Positions 48,395 to 58,228 of a DNA stretch of 64,000 nucleotides are shown here, piece by piece. Source of the DNA: Rhodobacteraceae bacterium HLUCCO18 (GTDB lineage Bacteria > Pseudomonadota > Alphaproteobacteria > Rhodobacterales > Rhodobacteraceae); the NCBI GenBank assembly GCA_001314805.1, contig LJSY01000009.1, forward strand, positions 1 to 64,000, read 5' to 3'. The position numbers were made by a program, and so were the translations under genes. The notes beneath the pieces are model-generated. The model was not told the origin of the DNA. It worked only from the letters and a program-made list of their open reading frames with translations, and searched no databases. How positions within the stretch are numbered: the stretch's first letter is position 1; each line of letters begins with the position of its first letter.

Positions 48395-49630
48395 ATGGAC
48401 CTTGGGATGACGGACCGCGTGCGTCCGCTGGTGGAGGCGGTGCGGCGCATGGTGCGCGACGAGATCGCGCCGCTTGACGCGGAGTATCACGCCGAGGTCG
48501 GGCGGCACCCTTCGGGCGACCGCTTCGCCATGACCGAGAGGCAGGTCGAGATCCTCAAGTCGCTGAAGGAAAAGGCAAAAGATCAAGGCCTGTGGAACTT
48601 CTGGCTGACCGACAGCGACAAGGGCTACGGGCTCAGCACCGTCGAATACGCCTATCTCGCCGAGGAGATGGGGGCGGTGACCATCGCGCCGGAGGTTTTC
48701 AACTGCAACGCGCCGGACACCGGCAACATGGAGGTCTTGGAGCGATACGGCACCGAGGCGCAGAAGGCCCGCTGGTTGCCGGGTCTGATGGCGGGCGAGG
48801 CGCGATCGGCCTACCTGATGACGGAACCCGACGTCGCCTCCTCCGATGCCACTCAGATTTCGCTAAAATGCGAACGAGACGGTGAGCATTACGTCCTAAA
48901 CGGCGAGAAATACTGGGCAACCGGCGCGGGCGATCCGCGCTGCAGCCTCTATATCCTGATGGCCTGCTCTGACCCGGAGGCGCAGAAACACACGCGCCAC
49001 ACGATGCTGCTGGTGCCCGCCGACAGCGAGGGGATCGAGGTGCTGCGCCCGATGCAGGTCTTCGGCCATGACGATGCGCCGCATGGCCATATGCACATCC
49101 GCTTCACCGATGTGCGCGTGCCGCTCGACGCGGTGATCCTCGGCGAGGGGCGCGGCTTCGAAGTGGCGCAGGGCCGGCTGGGTCCGGGGCGCATCCACCA
49201 TTGCATGCGCGCGATCGGTCGGGCGGAGTATGCCCTTGAACTCATGTGCAAAAGGGCTCTTGGCCGGGAGGCCTTCGGCAAGCCGCTGGCCGAGCTTGGC
49301 GCGAATTACGACATCATCGCGAACGCAAGGATCGAGATCGAGATGACGCGGCTTCTGTGCCTCAAGGCCGCGTGGATGATGGATACAGCCGGCGTGCGCG
49401 CCGCGCAGCCGTGGATTTCCAAGATCAAGGTGCAGGCGCCCTTGATGGCGCTGAAGGTGGTGGATGAAGCCATGCAGCTCTTCGGCGCCACGGGGATCAG
49501 CCAGGATACGCCGCTGGCGTCGATCTGGACGGACCTGCGCACGCTGCGTTTCGCCGATGGCCCCGATGCGGTGCATCGCCGCCAGGTCGCGCGCGCCGAG
49601 CTGCGCAAGCATACGAACGCGGCGCCATGA
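48395..49630 (+). CDS. Acyl-CoA dehydrogenase (ACAD10/11-like partner)
   Basis: A 411-residue acyl-CoA dehydrogenase of the ACAD10/11 group ([38 protein letters not shown]). A GGGAGG site before ATG 48395 sets the start. It overlaps the following aminoglycoside phosphotransferase-like kinase by 4 bases. In human ACAD10/ACAD11 these two activities are fused, and in Pseudomonas lva genes both occur in 4-hydroxyacyl-CoA breakdown. Same role suspected here. Confidence 0.85.
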   Translation: MDLGMTDRVRPLVEAVRRMVRDEIAPLDAEYHAEVGRHPSGDRFAMTERQVEILKSLKEKAKDQGLWNFWLTDSDKGYGLSTVEYAYLAEEMGAVTIAPEVFNCNAPDTGNMEVLERYGTEAQKARWLPGLMAGEARSAYLMTEPDVASSDATQISLKCERDGEHYVLNGEKYWATGAGDPRCSLYILMACSDPEAQKHTRHTMLLVPADSEGIEVLRPMQVFGHDDAPHGHMHIRFTDVRVPLDAVILGEGRGFEVAQGRLGPGRIHHCMRAIGRAEYALELMCKRALGREAFGKPLAELGANYDIIANARIEIEMTRLLCLKAAWMMDTAGVRAAQPWISKIKVQAPLMALKVVDEAMQLFGATGISQDTPLASIWTDLRTLRFADGPDAVHRRQVARAELRKHTNAAP

Positions 49631-50646
49631 GCCTCGATCTGGCGGCGGTATCCGCCTGGATGGCAAAGGCGGTGCCGGGTGCGAAGCCGATTGAAAAGGC
49701 GGAAAAAATCCAGGGCGGACAGTCCAACCCCACATATGTGCTCCATGCCGGCGACACGCGTTACGTCCTGCGGCGCAAGCCCGGGGGCGTGCTGCTCAAG
49801 TCGGCCCATGCGGTGGAGCGCGAGTTTCGCGTGCAGTCCTCCCTGTTCGACACGGATGTTCCGGTGCCGCGCATGCTGGCGCTGTGCGAGGATGAGGGCG
49901 TGATCGGCTCGGCCTTTTACATCATGGCGCATGTAGAGGGCCGGAGTTTCGACGACCCCCGCCTGCCCGATGTGCCGAGGGCCAATAGGTACCAATATTT
50001 CAAGAATATGGCGCGCGTTCTTGCCAGTATCTATAAAATCGACATCGATGCGGTGGGCCTGTCGGATTACGGCCCGCGCGGCAATTACTTCCGCCGGCAG
50101 ATCGACCGCTGGTCGAAGCAATACCGCGCCAGCGAGACCGAGGCGATCCCGGCCATGGACCGGCTGATCGCGACGCTCGACCGGGAATGCCCCGAGGATG
50201 ACGGGCAGGTGTCGCTCGTGCACGGGGATTTCCGGATCGACAATCTCCTCTTTGCGCCCGAGGGCCCGGATGTCATTGCGGTGCTCGACTGGGAACTGTC
50301 GACGCTGGGCCATCCCTATGCGGATCTCGCGGCCGTCATCATGCAGTGGCAGATGCCTGTCGGCGAGACGGGCCGTGGCCTCGCCGGGGTGGATCGCGCA
50401 GCGGAGGGCTTGATGTCGGACCAGGACTTTCTCGATGAATACTGCAGGCTTACCGGTCAGGACGGCATCATGGATTTCGGCGTCCACGTCGCGTTCTGCT
50501 TCTTCCGTATGGCCGCGATCCTGCAGGGCGTGAAGCGGCGCGCGCTCGACGGCAACGCCTCGGACCCCGAGCGCGGTCTGAAGCTGGGGGAACTGGTACC
50601 GCGCTATGCCGAGGCCGGGCTGGAGGCGCTCGATGTCCGATCTTGA
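49627..50646 (+). CDS. APH-like kinase (ACAD10/11 kinase type)
   Basis: A 339-residue phosphotransferase of the APH/ChoK fold. Motifs: GGQSNPTYVL, VHGDFRIDNLLF (catalytic Asp) and VLDWELSTLGHPYADLA (metal Asp). Its close resemblance to the kinase domain of ACAD11, and the overlapping ACAD gene before it, point to phosphorylation of 4-hydroxyacyl-CoA before rearrangement and dehydrogenation. Not an antibiotic resistance gene. A hotdog thioesterase gene overlaps its 3' end by 14 bases. Confidence 0.85.
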   Translation: MSLDLAAVSAWMAKAVPGAKPIEKAEKIQGGQSNPTYVLHAGDTRYVLRRKPGGVLLKSAHAVEREFRVQSSLFDTDVPVPRMLALCEDEGVIGSAFYIMAHVEGRSFDDPRLPDVPRANRYQYFKNMARVLASIYKIDIDAVGLSDYGPRGNYFRRQIDRWSKQYRASETEAIPAMDRLIATLDRECPEDDGQVSLVHGDFRIDNLLFAPEGPDVIAVLDWELSTLGHPYADLAAVIMQWQMPVGETGRGLAGVDRAAEGLMSDQDFLDEYCRLTGQDGIMDFGVHVAFCFFRMAAILQGVKRRALDGNASDPERGLKLGELVPRYAEAGLEALDVRS

Positions 50647-51043
50647 TCCGACCCTTCGCGAAGAGACCTATCCGCTCCAGGCGCATCTGGGCTTCGAACT
50701 GACCGGGTGGCGCGATGGATGGGCGCGGGTGGAACTGCCCGTGGCGGGGCATCTGGGCAACCGTCAGGGCATCGTTCATGGCGGCGTACACGCGACGCTG
50801 CTCGACACCGCGATGGGGTATTGCGGCTGTTACACCGGTGACAGGGACCGGCGCGCCATGGCGCTTACACTGTCGCTCACAGTGAATTATATCAGTCAGG
50901 TCAATGGATTGCGGCTGGTTGCTGAAGCGTCGAAAACGGGTGGTGGACGCTCTACCTTTTTCGCCTCCGGTACGCTTCGCGACGAGACGGGTGCGGTCAT
51001 CGCGACGGCGACAGGCGTGTTTCGATTTCGCCCTCCGGAATGA
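50633..51043 (+). CDS. PaaI-type hotdog thioesterase
   Basis: A 136-residue hotdog-fold protein of the PaaI/YiiD-like acyl-CoA thioesterase group (NRQGIVHGGVHATLLDTAMG is the helix signature with the active-site Gly/His region). It probably hydrolyses acyl-CoA or aryl-CoA. It overlaps the kinase gene, so it is part of the same ACAD11-like unit. Confidence 0.85.
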   Translation: MSDLDPTLREETYPLQAHLGFELTGWRDGWARVELPVAGHLGNRQGIVHGGVHATLLDTAMGYCGCYTGDRDRRAMALTLSLTVNYISQVNGLRLVAEASKTGGGRSTFFASGTLRDETGAVIATATGVFRFRPPE

Positions 51044-51117
51044 TGCGGAGCCTTCGCGCTTGAAGCGCCTGCGCAGATGCCGTTTTCTTGCTCCGTTCAA
51101 ACAGACAGGGACAGGAC

Positions 51118-51921
51118 ATGGCCGGACCCAGACGACACTGGCGCGAGATGACGACGCGGGATTTTTCCGACGCGGACACGAGCGACTGGATCGCCGTGCT
51201 GCCGGTCGCCGCGATAGAACAGCACGGGCCGCATCTGCCGGTGGGGGTCGATGCGCTGATCGCCGAGGCCATGGTCGCGCGCTGCGCCGAGGCGCTTCCG
51301 GCGAAGGCGACGGCCACTTTCCTGCCGGTGCAGCAGGTCTGCAAGTCCAACGAACATATCGCTTTTCCGGGGACCCTTACGCTCGACTGGGACACGGCGA
51401 TCCGCACATGGCTGCAGATCGGGCACAGCGTGGCGCGCGCGGGCCTGCGCAAACTGATCATTGTCACGAGCCACGGTGGCAATGTCGCGCCGATGGAGAT
51501 CGTCGCGCGGGAACTGCGTCAGAGCCACGGCATGGCGGTGGCGACAACATCCTGGACGCGGCTTACGCCGGACCGGGTCTATTCCTATCCGGAGGGACCG
51601 ATGATCGACATCCACGGCGGGCTGTCGGAGACCTCGATGATGCTGGCGCTCTATCCCGAGCTTGTCCGCACCGAACTGGTCGAGGATTTCGCCAGCGCGC
51701 AGACGGCGCTTAGGCAGCGGTCCGCGAAGCTGGGCTACCACATGGCCGATGCCAATCTCGGCTGGCTGGCGAACGATCTCAGCGAGAAGGGAACAGTGGG
51801 CGATGCATCCGCCGCGACCGCCGCGCTGGGGGCGGCCGATATCGAGGGGCAGGTGAAGGGCTTCGTCGCGCTGGTCGAGGACATGATGCGGCATACGCCG
51901 CCCGAGCCTGTCTCCGGATAG
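51118..51921 (+). CDS. Creatininase-family amidohydrolase
   Basis: A 267-residue creatininase/creatinine amidohydrolase-family protein. Metal-binding motifs: AAIEQHGPHLPVGVDALIAE (Glu, His, Asp) and TSHGGN (His). Members hydrolyse cyclic amides or formamides; mycofactocin MftE also belongs here, but no mycofactocin genes are nearby. It may be the last gene of the preceding unit; 74 bases separate it from the thioesterase gene. Confidence 0.82.
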   Translation: MAGPRRHWREMTTRDFSDADTSDWIAVLPVAAIEQHGPHLPVGVDALIAEAMVARCAEALPAKATATFLPVQQVCKSNEHIAFPGTLTLDWDTAIRTWLQIGHSVARAGLRKLIIVTSHGGNVAPMEIVARELRQSHGMAVATTSWTRLTPDRVYSYPEGPMIDIHGGLSETSMMLALYPELVRTELVEDFASAQTALRQRSAKLGYHMADANLGWLANDLSEKGTVGDASAATAALGAADIEGQVKGFVALVEDMMRHTPPEPVSG

Positions 51922-52010
51922 ACTTTGGGCGCATCAGGCGAAAATATCGAACAAAGATCAAGAGGCGCAATTGCAAAAATCCGCAGTTTGTGCGACTAGC
52001 GCTATCACAA

Positions 52011-53240
52011 TCACGATCTATCCACAGATCCGACCTCTGCTGTGAGTAACTCGGGGATCCGTTCCTTGAAGCGGAAGAATCCATGCGTCGCGAAGGGCCA
52101 GGCGGCGCGGTCCTCGTCCCGCAGGACACGCACCAGCGCGATGCATTCGGCCTCCAGCAGGCGCCCTAACTCCCGCAGCGCCGAGGCGGCCGGGCCGACC
52201 GGGGCGTAAGGCGTGACGATCTGCTCCAGCCCCTGCGCCACGGCCCAGTCCCGGATGGCCTCGGGCCGGTCGGCTTCCGGTCCCGCTTCGCCCAGCCGGT
52301 CGGCCCAGCGGCCGCGCGCGTCGGCGATGGCGGCCGTTGCGAAGCCGGTCACCTTCTCCGACACGGCCCTCGGTGAACGACGGTCGACCGAACAGAGCGT
52401 GGCATGGGCGACGGGCGGCGCGTCGAGGCGCGCGAGCACGAAACGCGGGCTCAGGTCATCCTCGGTCAGGAGCATCCCAGTGCGCAGCCCCGGCGCGGGC
52501 ATGTCCCCCTCGGGCGCGGCGCGCGGGGCGGGCGGGGCTGGCCCGGACAGCGGCTCCGGCGCCTCGTTCAGCAGGCCGGCCGGGTCGTGCCGTCCATCGG
52601 TATACCAGGCGATGTTGCCGGCCCGCGCCACATAGGGCTTGCCGCGCGTCTGCAGGCCCGCCACCCAGCGCCAGCTCAGCGTGTTCGAGGCCGGATCGCC
52701 ATCGAGAAGATGCCGCATGAACCAGTCCGCGCCCAGCTCCCACGGCAGGCGCAGCGTGAAGATCCAGATCGATGCGGTCCACATCCGGGCATGGTTGCTC
52801 AGGTAGCCGCTCCGCGTCAGTTCCGTCGCCCAGGCGTCGAAGGCCTCGATCCCGGTCTCGCCGGCCTCGGCGCGGCGCAAGGTCTCCGCCAGATCGGGAT
52901 CGGAGCGGAGCCGCGCAAGCGCCGTGTTCAGATCGCTTCGATACGCGCCCCATACCCCCGGCCTGAGTTCCAGCCAGCCTTTCCAGTAGGTGCGCCAGTA
53001 AACCTCCTGGACGAATTTCTCGGCCGCAGCCACCGCGTGGCGGCCGAGCACCGCCTGAAGCACCTCGGCCTCGGTAATCAGGCGATGCCGCAGATAGGGC
53101 GAAAGGCGCGACACATTCGCATGCCCGGCGCCGGGGCGGTCGAAATTGCGGCTCGCGGCATAGGCGCGGCCGGCCTGCGGCACGAAATCCTGCAGCAGGC
53201 GCAGCGCTTCGGTGCGGGTGGCGCGGGCGATCAGGGTCAT
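52011..53240 (-). CDS. Photolyase/cryptochrome-like protein with FAD domain first
   Basis: A 409-residue protein. The FAD-binding half of the photolyase/cryptochrome family is at the amino terminus: SRLSPYLRHRLITEAEVL, VQEVYWRTYWKGWLE, HARMWTASIWIFTLRLPWEL and DPASNTLSWRWVAGLQTRGK. In ordinary photolyases this half follows an alpha/beta antenna domain; here no antenna domain precedes it. The region after residue about 245 alternates strands and helices (GMLLTEDDLSP, HATLCSVDR, EQIVTPYAP, ECIALVRVLRD) and could be an alpha/beta domain placed after the FAD domain. Light-driven DNA repair or blue-light sensing is possible. Start at ATG 53240. Confidence 0.75.
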   Translation of the reverse strand: MTLIARATRTEALRLLQDFVPQAGRAYAASRNFDRPGAGHANVSRLSPYLRHRLITEAEVLQAVLGRHAVAAAEKFVQEVYWRTYWKGWLELRPGVWGAYRSDLNTALARLRSDPDLAETLRRAEAGETGIEAFDAWATELTRSGYLSNHARMWTASIWIFTLRLPWELGADWFMRHLLDGDPASNTLSWRWVAGLQTRGKPYVARAGNIAWYTDGRHDPAGLLNEAPEPLSGPAPPAPRAAPEGDMPAPGLRTGMLLTEDDLSPRFVLARLDAPPVAHATLCSVDRRSPRAVSEKVTGFATAAIADARGRWADRLGEAGPEADRPEAIRDWAVAQGLEQIVTPYAPVGPAASALRELGRLLEAECIALVRVLRDEDRAAWPFATHGFFRFKERIPELLTAEVGSVDRS

Positions 53241-53405
53241 GTCTGGCAGCTAGGGCTCTGCACCGCGGGTCAAGGACGCCCCGCCGGTCGCGACAATTCG
53301 CCGGAAACTGACGCGACCGTGCCGTCGGGCGCCCTTGCAGCCCCCCGGGGGGGGCACTAGTCTCCTGCTCCGACGCTCAACGCAACCGACCCGAGGCAGA
53401 CGGTA

Positions 53406-54038
53406 ATGCAAGATCCCCACGACTTTTACATGAATACGCTCGTTCCCATGGTCGTCGAACAGACGAGCCGGGGGGAGCGTGCCTACGACATTTTCTCTCG
53501 CCTCCTGAAGGAACGGATCATTTTCGTCTCGGGGCCGGTCCATGACGGCATGTCCAGCCTGATCGTGGCGCAGCTGCTGCACCTCGAGGCGGACAACCCG
53601 TCCAAGGAAATCTCGATGTACATCAACTCGCCCGGCGGCGTGGTGACCAGCGGCCTGTCGATCTACGACACGATGCAGTACATCAAGCCGAAGGTCTCCA
53701 CGCTGGTGGTCGGGCAGGCGGCCTCGATGGGGTCGCTCCTGTTGACGGCCGGCGAAAAGGGCATGCGCTTTTCCCTGCCCAACAGCCGGATTATGGTCCA
53801 CCAGCCCTCCGGCGGCTACCAGGGGCAGGCGACGGACATCATGATCCACGCCAGGGAAACCCAGAAGCTTAAAGACCGCCTTAACCAGATCTATGTGAAA
53901 CATACCGGCCAGACGTTCGAGGCTGTCGTGGACGCGCTGGAGCGCGACAATTTCATGGACCCGGAACAGGCGAAGGAATGGGGCCTGATCGACGAGATCG
54001 TCGAGAATCGCGGCGCCGCCGAAGGCGAAAAAGCCTGA
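53406..54038 (+). CDS. clpP: ATP-dependent Clp protease proteolytic subunit
   Basis: A 210-residue ClpP. The catalytic triad is Ser107 (GQAASMGS), His132 (MVHQPSGG) and Asp181 (ERDNFM). Followed 162 bases later by clpX, the usual order. The start ATG at 53406 gives the usual length; a second Met at codon 9 is also possible. Just upstream is a C6G8 run (about 53341-53354). Confidence 0.97.
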   Translation: MQDPHDFYMNTLVPMVVEQTSRGERAYDIFSRLLKERIIFVSGPVHDGMSSLIVAQLLHLEADNPSKEISMYINSPGGVVTSGLSIYDTMQYIKPKVSTLVVGQAASMGSLLLTAGEKGMRFSLPNSRIMVHQPSGGYQGQATDIMIHARETQKLKDRLNQIYVKHTGQTFEAVVDALERDNFMDPEQAKEWGLIDEIVENRGAAEGEKA

Positions 54039-54200
54039 TCCAGCGTCAACCGATCACAGGCCCGGCACATCCGGAAATTGGCGATTGTGGTGGCGCCGGG
54101 GCTGAATTAGGCTAGTCCGGATGTGATTGGTTAGAAGCTCTGGCGGGCGCCCACACCCGCCTGGGAATTCCCGTTTGAGGGACCCGGAAGGGAAGACGAT

Positions 54201-55466
54201 ATGGCAAGTTCATCCGGCGGCGACAGCAAGAACACGCTCTACTGCTCATTCTGCGGCAAGAGCCAGCACGAAGTCCGAAAGCTGATTGCAGGCCCAACGG
54301 TGTTCATCTGCGATGAATGCGTCGAACTCTGCATGGACATCATCCGCGAGGAAACGAAGTCGGCGGGGCTCAAATCCACCGACGGCGTGCCCAGCCCGCA
54401 GGAGATCTGCGAGGTTCTCGACGATTACGTGATCGGCCAGTCGCATGCCAAGCGCGTGCTCTCGGTGGCGGTGCACAACCATTACAAACGTCTGAACCAC
54501 GCCGGGAAATCCGACATCGAACTGGCGAAGTCGAACATCCTGCTGATCGGCCCCACGGGTTGCGGCAAGACGCTTCTGGCGCAGACGCTGGCGCGCATCC
54601 TCGATGTGCCCTTCACCATGGCCGACGCCACCACGCTGACCGAGGCGGGTTACGTGGGCGAGGATGTCGAGAACATCATCCTGAAGCTTTTGCAGGCCAG
54701 CGAATACAATGTCGACCGGGCCCAGCGCGGCATCGTGTATATCGACGAGGTCGACAAGATCACGCGCAAGTCCGACAACCCTTCGATCACCCGGGACGTC
54801 TCGGGCGAGGGTGTGCAGCAGGCGCTCCTGAAGATCATGGAGGGCACCGTGGCCTCCGTGCCGCCGCAGGGCGGGCGCAAGCATCCGCAGCAGGAATTCC
54901 TGCAGGTGGACACCACGAACATCCTGTTCATCTGTGGCGGCGCCTTCGCGGGGCTGGAAAAGATCATTGCGCAGCGCGGCAAGGGCTCGGCCATCGGCTT
55001 CGGTGCGGACGTCAAGGACAATGACAGCCGCGGCGTGGGCGAGACGTTCAAGGAACTCGAACCGGAGGACCTGCTGAAATTCGGCCTGATCCCGGAATTC
55101 GTCGGCCGTCTGCCGGTGATCGCCACGCTGACCGACCTCGACGAGGAGGCGCTGGTGCAGATCCTGACGCAGCCCAAGAACGCGCTGGTCAAGCAATACC
55201 AGCGACTCTTCGAGCTTGAGGACGTGACGCTGACCTTCACCGAGGATGCGCTCACCGCCATCGCGAAGCGCGCGATCGCACGCAAGACCGGCGCGCGGGG
55301 CCTCCGCTCGATCATGGAGGATATCCTCCTCGACACGATGTTCGAAATGCCCGGCGCCGATGGCGTCGAGGAGGTTGTCGTGAACGAGGAATCGGTGACG
55401 TCGGACGTGCAGCCGCTGATGATCTACGCAGAGCGCAAGAAGGACGAGAGCGCCACGGCGGGGTAG
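54201..55466 (+). CDS. clpX: ATP-dependent Clp protease ATP-binding subunit ClpX
   Basis: A 421-residue AAA+ unfoldase. The zinc-binding domain has Cys15, Cys18, Cys37 and Cys40. Walker A is GPTGCGKT, Walker B is [10 protein letters not shown] and the pore loop lies in the GYVGEDVE segment. It delivers substrates to ClpP. The spacing from clpP suggests its own promoter or read-through. Two abutting palindromes (55494-55537) follow the stop. Confidence 0.97.
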   Translation: MASSSGGDSKNTLYCSFCGKSQHEVRKLIAGPTVFICDECVELCMDIIREETKSAGLKSTDGVPSPQEICEVLDDYVIGQSHAKRVLSVAVHNHYKRLNHAGKSDIELAKSNILLIGPTGCGKTLLAQTLARILDVPFTMADATTLTEAGYVGEDVENIILKLLQASEYNVDRAQRGIVYIDEVDKITRKSDNPSITRDVSGEGVQQALLKIMEGTVASVPPQGGRKHPQQEFLQVDTTNILFICGGAFAGLEKIIAQRGKGSAIGFGADVKDNDSRGVGETFKELEPEDLLKFGLIPEFVGRLPVIATLTDLDEEALVQILTQPKNALVKQYQRLFELEDVTLTFTEDALTAIAKRAIARKTGARGLRSIMEDILLDTMFEMPGADGVEEVVVNEESVTSDVQPLMIYAERKKDESATAG

Positions 55467-55493
55467 GATCGCGAACGGTCCGGTTGGGCGCGG

Positions 55494-55537
55494 TCAGACT
55501 TGCCGGCAAGTCTGATCGGAAATGCGGGCATTTCCGA
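55494..55537. repeat. Two abutting palindromes after clpX
   Basis: A perfect 22-base palindrome (55494-55515, core GACTTGCCGGCAAGTC) directly abuts a 22-base dyad with 10-base arms (55516-55537: TCGGAAATGC, centre GG, GCATTTCCGA). No T tract. It lies between convergent clpX and a glycosyltransferase gene. The same two-palindrome architecture with TTGCCGGCAA core is seen at 61666-61710, so this is likely a dispersed repeat family and perhaps a bidirectional transcript end. Confidence 0.75.
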
Positions 55538-55544
55538 CGCGCGC

Positions 55545-56576
55545 CTAGCGCAGCCAGAGCTTCTCCCGTTTGAGCGTATTGCGAATGGCCTGCTCCTTCC
55601 GGGGCAGGTCGTCACGATCGAAGAGCGCTCGCGCCTTTGCGCCTTTTCCCTGAAAGATCATGCGCTTCATCGGCTCGTAACCCTTGAGCACCTTCTTGAT
55701 CCGGTTCGGGGCCGTGACGGTTTCCAGCACCTCCACCACGCCGTCGGCCTCCCGCGCATAGAGCATCGGCAGGACCCGGTAGTGACAACTGTGCGACCCG
55801 TCGAGCCAGCCAGGCTCCAGCGCGTCGCGCCCGCCGCCAAGCTCGTGGATGACCAGCGGCAGCGCCACCTGGTCGAGCCACGGATCGAGCGATTGGCAGA
55901 CCAGTTCGGGCGGCGGGTCGTCTCGGATCCTGCGCGCGATCTCGAGCAGGCGGGAGCCGAAGGCGCGCGGGCATCGGTAGTAGAAAAAGCCCGCGTTGAA
56001 ATAGAGGTAGCGGCGCCAATACTCGTCGGGCTGGGCGAGGTCGAGCGAGCTGTCGAAATCGATTCCGAACCGGTCGTAAAGCGCCTTCCAGGTCGCGGTG
56101 TAGCCCGGTCCGTAGAGTTCGATGCTGGGCCATGTCCCCTCGACCCGGCGCGAGGCGGAAGGGCGGTCGAAGTCGAACGGAACCTCCATGAGGTCGCCCA
56201 GGATCAGCGTGTCGCTGTCGAAAAAGACGAAGGGTTCGCCTTCAGGCAGGGCGGAGAGGCATTCGATCTTGTTGCCGTAGGCGTAGCTCTCGCCGAAGAC
56301 CGGCGTCTCGAAGGGCAGGATTTCGGCGCCGAGTTCCTCCAGCAGGGAGCGCACGGCGGGGTCGGAGATGCGGGGGTCGCGGGTCCAGCGGGGGCCCTGC
56401 TGCGGTTCCGCGACGAAGAGACGACCGGGGAAGCCGGGCATCGCCGCCCGGAACGAGGCGCAGAACAAGGCCGCTTCGTATTGCAGCCGTCCGGCCTGGG
56501 CTACGACGACCACGTTGAACCCCGGTGCCGTCCGGGGCGCCCGTCTGCGTCCTGGGGTGCGTTCTGTCCTGGTCAT
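55545..56576 (-). CDS. Putative GT-A-fold glycosyltransferase
   Basis: A 343-residue protein with a VVVVAQAGRLQYEA amino-terminal strand and a DxD-type motif in FVFFDSDTLILGDL, as in retaining GT-A (GT8-like) glycosyltransferases, plus LYFNAGFFYYRCP in the usual substrate-loop position. A role in envelope or exopolysaccharide decoration fits the sugar transferase gene next to it. The donor and acceptor are unknown. Confidence 0.65.
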   Translation of the reverse strand: MTRTERTPGRRRAPRTAPGFNVVVVAQAGRLQYEAALFCASFRAAMPGFPGRLFVAEPQQGPRWTRDPRISDPAVRSLLEELGAEILPFETPVFGESYAYGNKIECLSALPEGEPFVFFDSDTLILGDLMEVPFDFDRPSASRRVEGTWPSIELYGPGYTATWKALYDRFGIDFDSSLDLAQPDEYWRRYLYFNAGFFYYRCPRAFGSRLLEIARRIRDDPPPELVCQSLDPWLDQVALPLVIHELGGGRDALEPGWLDGSHSCHYRVLPMLYAREADGVVEVLETVTAPNRIKKVLKGYEPMKRMIFQGKGAKARALFDRDDLPRKEQAIRNTLKREKLWLR

Positions 56577-56655
56577 TCCCGCTCGTGCCGCGACCGGCTT
56601 TTCGCGCGTTATACCGTGCGGTTGGCCGTGTGGCCATCACGTGTTTGCGGCGCCG

Positions 56656-57315
56656 TCACTCTCCCTTCAGATCGACGATGATCCGCAGCGTGCGCCAGAA
56701 GATCAGCGCGTCGAGACCGGGACCCGCGCGGCGGATGTACTCCAGATCCAGCTCGGTTTTCCGGCATGTTCCGTCGCGCCCTTGAACATAGCCCAGTTCC
56801 ACCTGCGCGAGGCCTGAAATCCCGGGCCGGACGGCATGGCGAAGCCGGTATCCCGGGATGTCGAGAAGAAAGCGGCGTGCATGGGGCAGGTCGTCGGGGC
56901 GCGGGCCGATCAGGCTCATCTCGCCACGGAACACGTTGATGATCTGGGGCAATTCGTCGAACCGGGCGCGGCGGAGGCAGGCGCCGAGGCGGGTCATGCG
57001 CTCGGTCTCGACGGGGTCTTCGGGGCCGCGCCGCGCACCGGGAGGGGCGGGCGCCATCGTGCGGAACTTGTAGATCCGGAACGGCGTGCAGCCGCGTCCC
57101 ATGCGCCGTGGCCGATAGAGCAGCGGGCCGGGGTTGAGGACCGGGTTCAGGACGAGAAGGCAGGCGCCCACCAACAGGAGCGGCGGCACGAGGACCAGCG
57201 CGGAAAACCCAAGATCGAAGATGCGCTTGGCGAGGCCGAAGGGCATCGGCCATATCCTGGCGGCACGGGAGCGGGACGGCGTGGGGGAGGGCCCCGAAAT
57301 CGGGCTGAGCATCAT
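56656..57315 (-). CDS. Bacterial sugar transferase (undecaprenyl-phosphate sugar-1-phosphate transferase type)
   Basis: A 219-residue monotopic phosphoglycosyltransferase. It has one amino-terminal membrane hairpin (FDLGFSALVLVPPLLLVGAC), the GRGCTPFRIYKFRTM motif and the catalytic RRARFDELPQIINVFRGEMS and LIGPRPDDLP segments. It starts a polysaccharide on the lipid carrier by transferring a sugar-1-phosphate. The start is uncertain: ATG 57315 is used here; GTG 57372 would add 19 residues. Confidence 0.86.
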   Translation of the reverse strand: MMLSPISGPSPTPSRSRAARIWPMPFGLAKRIFDLGFSALVLVPPLLLVGACLLVLNPVLNPGPLLYRPRRMGRGCTPFRIYKFRTMAPAPPGARRGPEDPVETERMTRLGACLRRARFDELPQIINVFRGEMSLIGPRPDDLPHARRFLLDIPGYRLRHAVRPGISGLAQVELGYVQGRDGTCRKTELDLEYIRRAGPGLDALIFWRTLRIIVDLKGE

Positions 57316-57451
57316 GTCTTTCCGGGGCCGGGACGGCTTGAAACGGGTTTGTCGGGCGTCTTCGCGCAGCACGGTGGAAGGACCCCCACCGGCTCCGGCT
57401 CGACCATAGGCATCCGGAGTTAACCGCCGATGTATGCGCGCAAGACGCGGC

Positions 57452-58168
57452 TCAGAGCGCGTCCGCGCCCAGCGTCAGCGTCACCCGGTCGCCCGCGAAC
57501 CATGTGCGCCCATATTCCAGCGCCGTGCCCCCGGCGTCCACGTTCACACCGACGCTGCGCAGGATCGGCGCGCCGGGCGACAGCCTCAGTTGCGCGGCCA
57601 GCGTCGCATCGGCGGGCTTCGCCGTGATCTCGGTGCGCGCGCGGGTGTAATCGTCGATCCCGTGCGCGGCGAAGGCGGCCGTCACCGATCCCGTCTCGCG
57701 CAGGGCCGCGATCATTTCGGGCAGGCGCTCGGCGGGAAAGACCGACCGGAACAGAGCGATGGGCACCTCGTCGGAAAAACTCAGCCCCTCGTAGACATGG
57801 ACCCGCGCGCCCTCCGCCAGCTTCAGCGCCTCGGCCTCCTGAGGGCTGGCCGCGCGCGTCTGGAGCATAAGCGTCCGCTTCTCCGGCACCCGTCCGGTGG
57901 CCGCGAGGTTCTGGTGGAACCGCACGCGCTTGCCGATCGGGTAGGGCATCTGGCGGTGCTGGACGAACACGCCGGCCCCGCGCCTTGCATGAACCGTGCC
58001 GGTGTCAGCCAGATCCGCCAGCGCGCGCCGCACCGTGTGCCGGTTGACGCCGAAGCGCGCGGCGAGTTGCGCCTCGGTCGGCAGGCGTTCGCCCGGCGCG
58101 TAATGGCCCCGCGCGATTTCATCGCCAAGCTGGTCGCGGATCGAGATCCAGAGGGCGGGTCGTCCCAA
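57452..58168 (-). CDS. phnF: GntR/HutC-family regulator PhnF
   Basis: A 238-residue GntR regulator with amino-terminal winged HTH (GERLPTEAQLAARFGVNRHT) and a UTRA effector domain. It is divergent from the C-P lyase operon, as PhnF typically is. The reading frame has a TGA at 58184-58186 and no ATG or GTG before the conserved start, so initiation must be at TTG 58168 (or a rarer codon). This low-efficiency start may keep the repressor at a low level. Confidence 0.88.
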   Translation of the reverse strand: MGRPALWISIRDQLGDEIARGHYAPGERLPTEAQLAARFGVNRHTVRRALADLADTGTVHARRGAGVFVQHRQMPYPIGKRVRFHQNLAATGRVPEKRTLMLQTRAASPQEAEALKLAEGARVHVYEGLSFSDEVPIALFRSVFPAERLPEMIAALRETGSVTAAFAAHGIDDYTRARTEITAKPADATLAAQLRLSPGAPILRSVGVNVDAGGTALEYGRTWFAGDRVTLTLGADAL

Positions 58169-58228
58169 GATGTCACCAAAGTTTCATGAGGCCGGCCTTG
58201 CCGAGGACCCTGCCACGGGAGTATCAGT

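Noticed and set aside
49627-50646. Aminoglycoside resistance gene
   Set aside because: Fold is APH-like, but the sequence and the overlapping acyl-CoA dehydrogenase place it with ACAD10/11-type kinases.
53334-53360. Heat-shock (RpoH-type) promoter before clpP (CTTGCAG followed by a C6G8 run)
   Set aside because: The -35-like CTTG is present but I could not find a convincing -10 at the right distance.
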